From contig CALUJT010000114.1 of the NCBI GenBank assembly GCA_944321005.1, positions 1 through 7,337 on the forward strand: DNA of 7,337 nucleotides, given 5' to 3'. Of this stretch, positions 6,657-7,337 are shown piece after piece; position 1 is the stretch's first letter, and every line of letters begins with the position of its first letter. Made by a program: the position numbers and the translations under genes. This DNA comes from an uncultured Atopobiaceae bacterium. GTDB taxonomy: Bacteria; Actinomycetota; Coriobacteriia; Coriobacteriales; Atopobiaceae. The notes below the pieces were generated by a model. It was not told the origin of the DNA and did no database searches. It saw only the letters and a list, made by a program, of their open reading frames with translations.

Positions 6657-7258
6657 TGGGCGCCGACGCGTTCTCGGAGGGCCTCGAGCGCTACGGGATA
6701 GGCCACAGGACGGGCATCGACTTCCCGGGCGAGGTGGATGGCCTCGTGAAGGCCAAGGAGGACTACGACGTCTCCTCGCTGGGGTCCATGGCCTTCGGGC
6801 AGGGGCTCGCCTTCCCGCTCGTGCAGCTCGTGCGCGCCTACGGCGCCGTGGCCAACGGGGGCGTGCCCATCACGCCGCACTTCCTCGTGACCAGGGGCGA
6901 CGAGGAGGCGGACTGGCCGGCGGGCGACCCCGTGGTCTCGGCCGAGGTGGCCGCGCAGGAGGTGGAGATGCTGCGCCTGGTGGTGGAGGAGGGCACCGCC
7001 AAGAACGCCGCCGTGGACGGCTACGACGTGGCGGGCAAGACCGGCACGGGCGAGGTTGCCGCGGAGGACGGCTCGGGCTACGTGGCCGGCAAGTTCGTGG
7101 CCTCGCTCGCGGGCTTTGCCAACGCGGGCGACCCCGAGGTCTTTGCCTACGTGGGCCTGAACGGCGTCCCGTACCTCGCGGCCGAGTCGGCCGCCTCGGT
7201 CTTCCACGACGTCATGACGCAGGCAGTTAACATAATGGGCGTCTCGCCCGTCTCATAG
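6539..7258 (+). CDS. ftsI: FtsI/PBP2 peptidoglycan transpeptidase, C-terminal part (frameshifted)
   Basis: This is the second half of the transpeptidase domain, continuing the preceding fragment with a one-base overlap at 6539. It contains the SxN motif in RRSSNAAM (Ser385 to Asn387 of the joined protein), RTGIDFPGE, GQGLAFPLVQLVRAYGAVANGG, and the KTG motif in VAGKTGTGE (Lys525 to Gly527). All three penicillin-binding motifs are therefore present across the two parts. The end at VSPVS, without PASTA domains, fits a plain FtsI. No ribosome binding site lies before 6539, and the fragment alone would lack the nucleophile and the membrane anchor, so it is not an independent gene. If the frameshift is real the gene is broken; if it is a sequencing error the gene is intact. 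Confidence 0.9.
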   Translation: MGSSYVTDDDGRDYTMDMSIREMLRRSSNAAMALLAQDVMGADAFSEGLERYGIGHRTGIDFPGEVDGLVKAKEDYDVSSLGSMAFGQGLAFPLVQLVRAYGAVANGGVPITPHFLVTRGDEEADWPAGDPVVSAEVAAQEVEMLRLVVEEGTAKNAAVDGYDVAGKTGTGEVAAEDGSGYVAGKFVASLAGFANAGDPEVFAYVGLNGVPYLAAESAASVFHDVMTQAVNIMGVSPVS

Positions 7259-7275
7259 CGGTTGGGGGATTCACC

Positions 7276-7337
7276 ATGATCAGCATGTCAGTCACCGAGC
7301 TCGCCGCGGCCACGGGCGCCGCCGTGCTCCTCGACCC
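7276..7337 (+). CDS. murF: Start of the next dcw gene, probably MurF (partial)
   Basis: An ATG at 7276 follows a good Shine-Dalgarno site, GGGGGA (7264-7269), with six bases between, 17 bases after the ftsI stop. The 20 visible codons read MISMSVTELAAATGAAVLLD and run off the window. MurF proteins (UDP-MurNAc-tripeptide:D-alanyl-D-alanine ligase, the last cytosolic step of precursor assembly) commonly begin with a similar leucine/alanine-rich strand-helix, and murE or murF usually follows ftsI. The text resembles MurF more than MurE, but the fragment is short. Confidence 0.6.
   Translation, partial: MISMSVTELAAATGAAVLLD

Overview
The window looks like a chromosomal housekeeping region of a GC-rich Gram-positive bacterium, most likely an actinomycetote and plausibly of the class Coriobacteriia (Olsenella/Atopobium/Collinsella relatives). 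This rests on strongly GC-biased third codon positions, the pyrG-xerD pairing typical of actinomycetotes, a division and cell wall (dcw) cluster in the order mraZ-rsmH-ftsL-ftsI-mur, and G-rich Shine-Dalgarno sites. The assignment is inference. All genes lie on the plus strand, and the long minus-strand open frames are GC-driven shadows.

Layout. 1-48: the last codons of an unknown upstream gene with an acidic tail. 49-241: a pyrG leader with a candidate regulatory motif (TGTGGCGAACTGTTT), a weak -10 and a compact structure that can fold in two ways just before the ribosome binding site. 242-1891: pyrG, CTP synthase. 1935-2831: a XerD-type tyrosine recombinase, probably co-transcribed with pyrG. 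2832-3254: a 423-base gap holding two large perfect inverted repeats (terminator or palindromic-element candidates), a 10-base direct repeat, and the mraZ control region with four TG boxes at exact 10-base steps, a TATAGT -10 and a dyad around it. 3255-3713: mraZ. 3741-4703: rsmH. 4704-4946: an unusual 243-base gap inside the dcw cluster with a GAGA-loop hairpin, six 11-base tandem repeats and a C/A-rich, G- and T-poor tract. 4947-5456: an FtsL-like division protein. 5466-7258: the FtsI/PBP2 transpeptidase, split by one missing G near 6539. 7276-7337: the start of the next gene, probably murF.

How it fits together. PyrG makes CTP. XerD-type recombinases resolve chromosome dimers at the end of replication. 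MraZ is the transcriptional regulator of dcw clusters and normally binds phased repeats in its own promoter. RsmH methylates 16S rRNA. FtsL and FtsI belong to the septal peptidoglycan machinery, and MurF would supply the lipid II precursor. No complete novel multi-gene system is visible. The most interesting signals are non-coding: the 11-base repeat tract between rsmH and ftsL, the two-state pyrG leader, the 14/15-base motif shared by the pyrG and mraZ leaders, and the large palindromes between xerD and mraZ. The ftsI frameshift needs to be resolved as error or biology, because the gene is normally essential.
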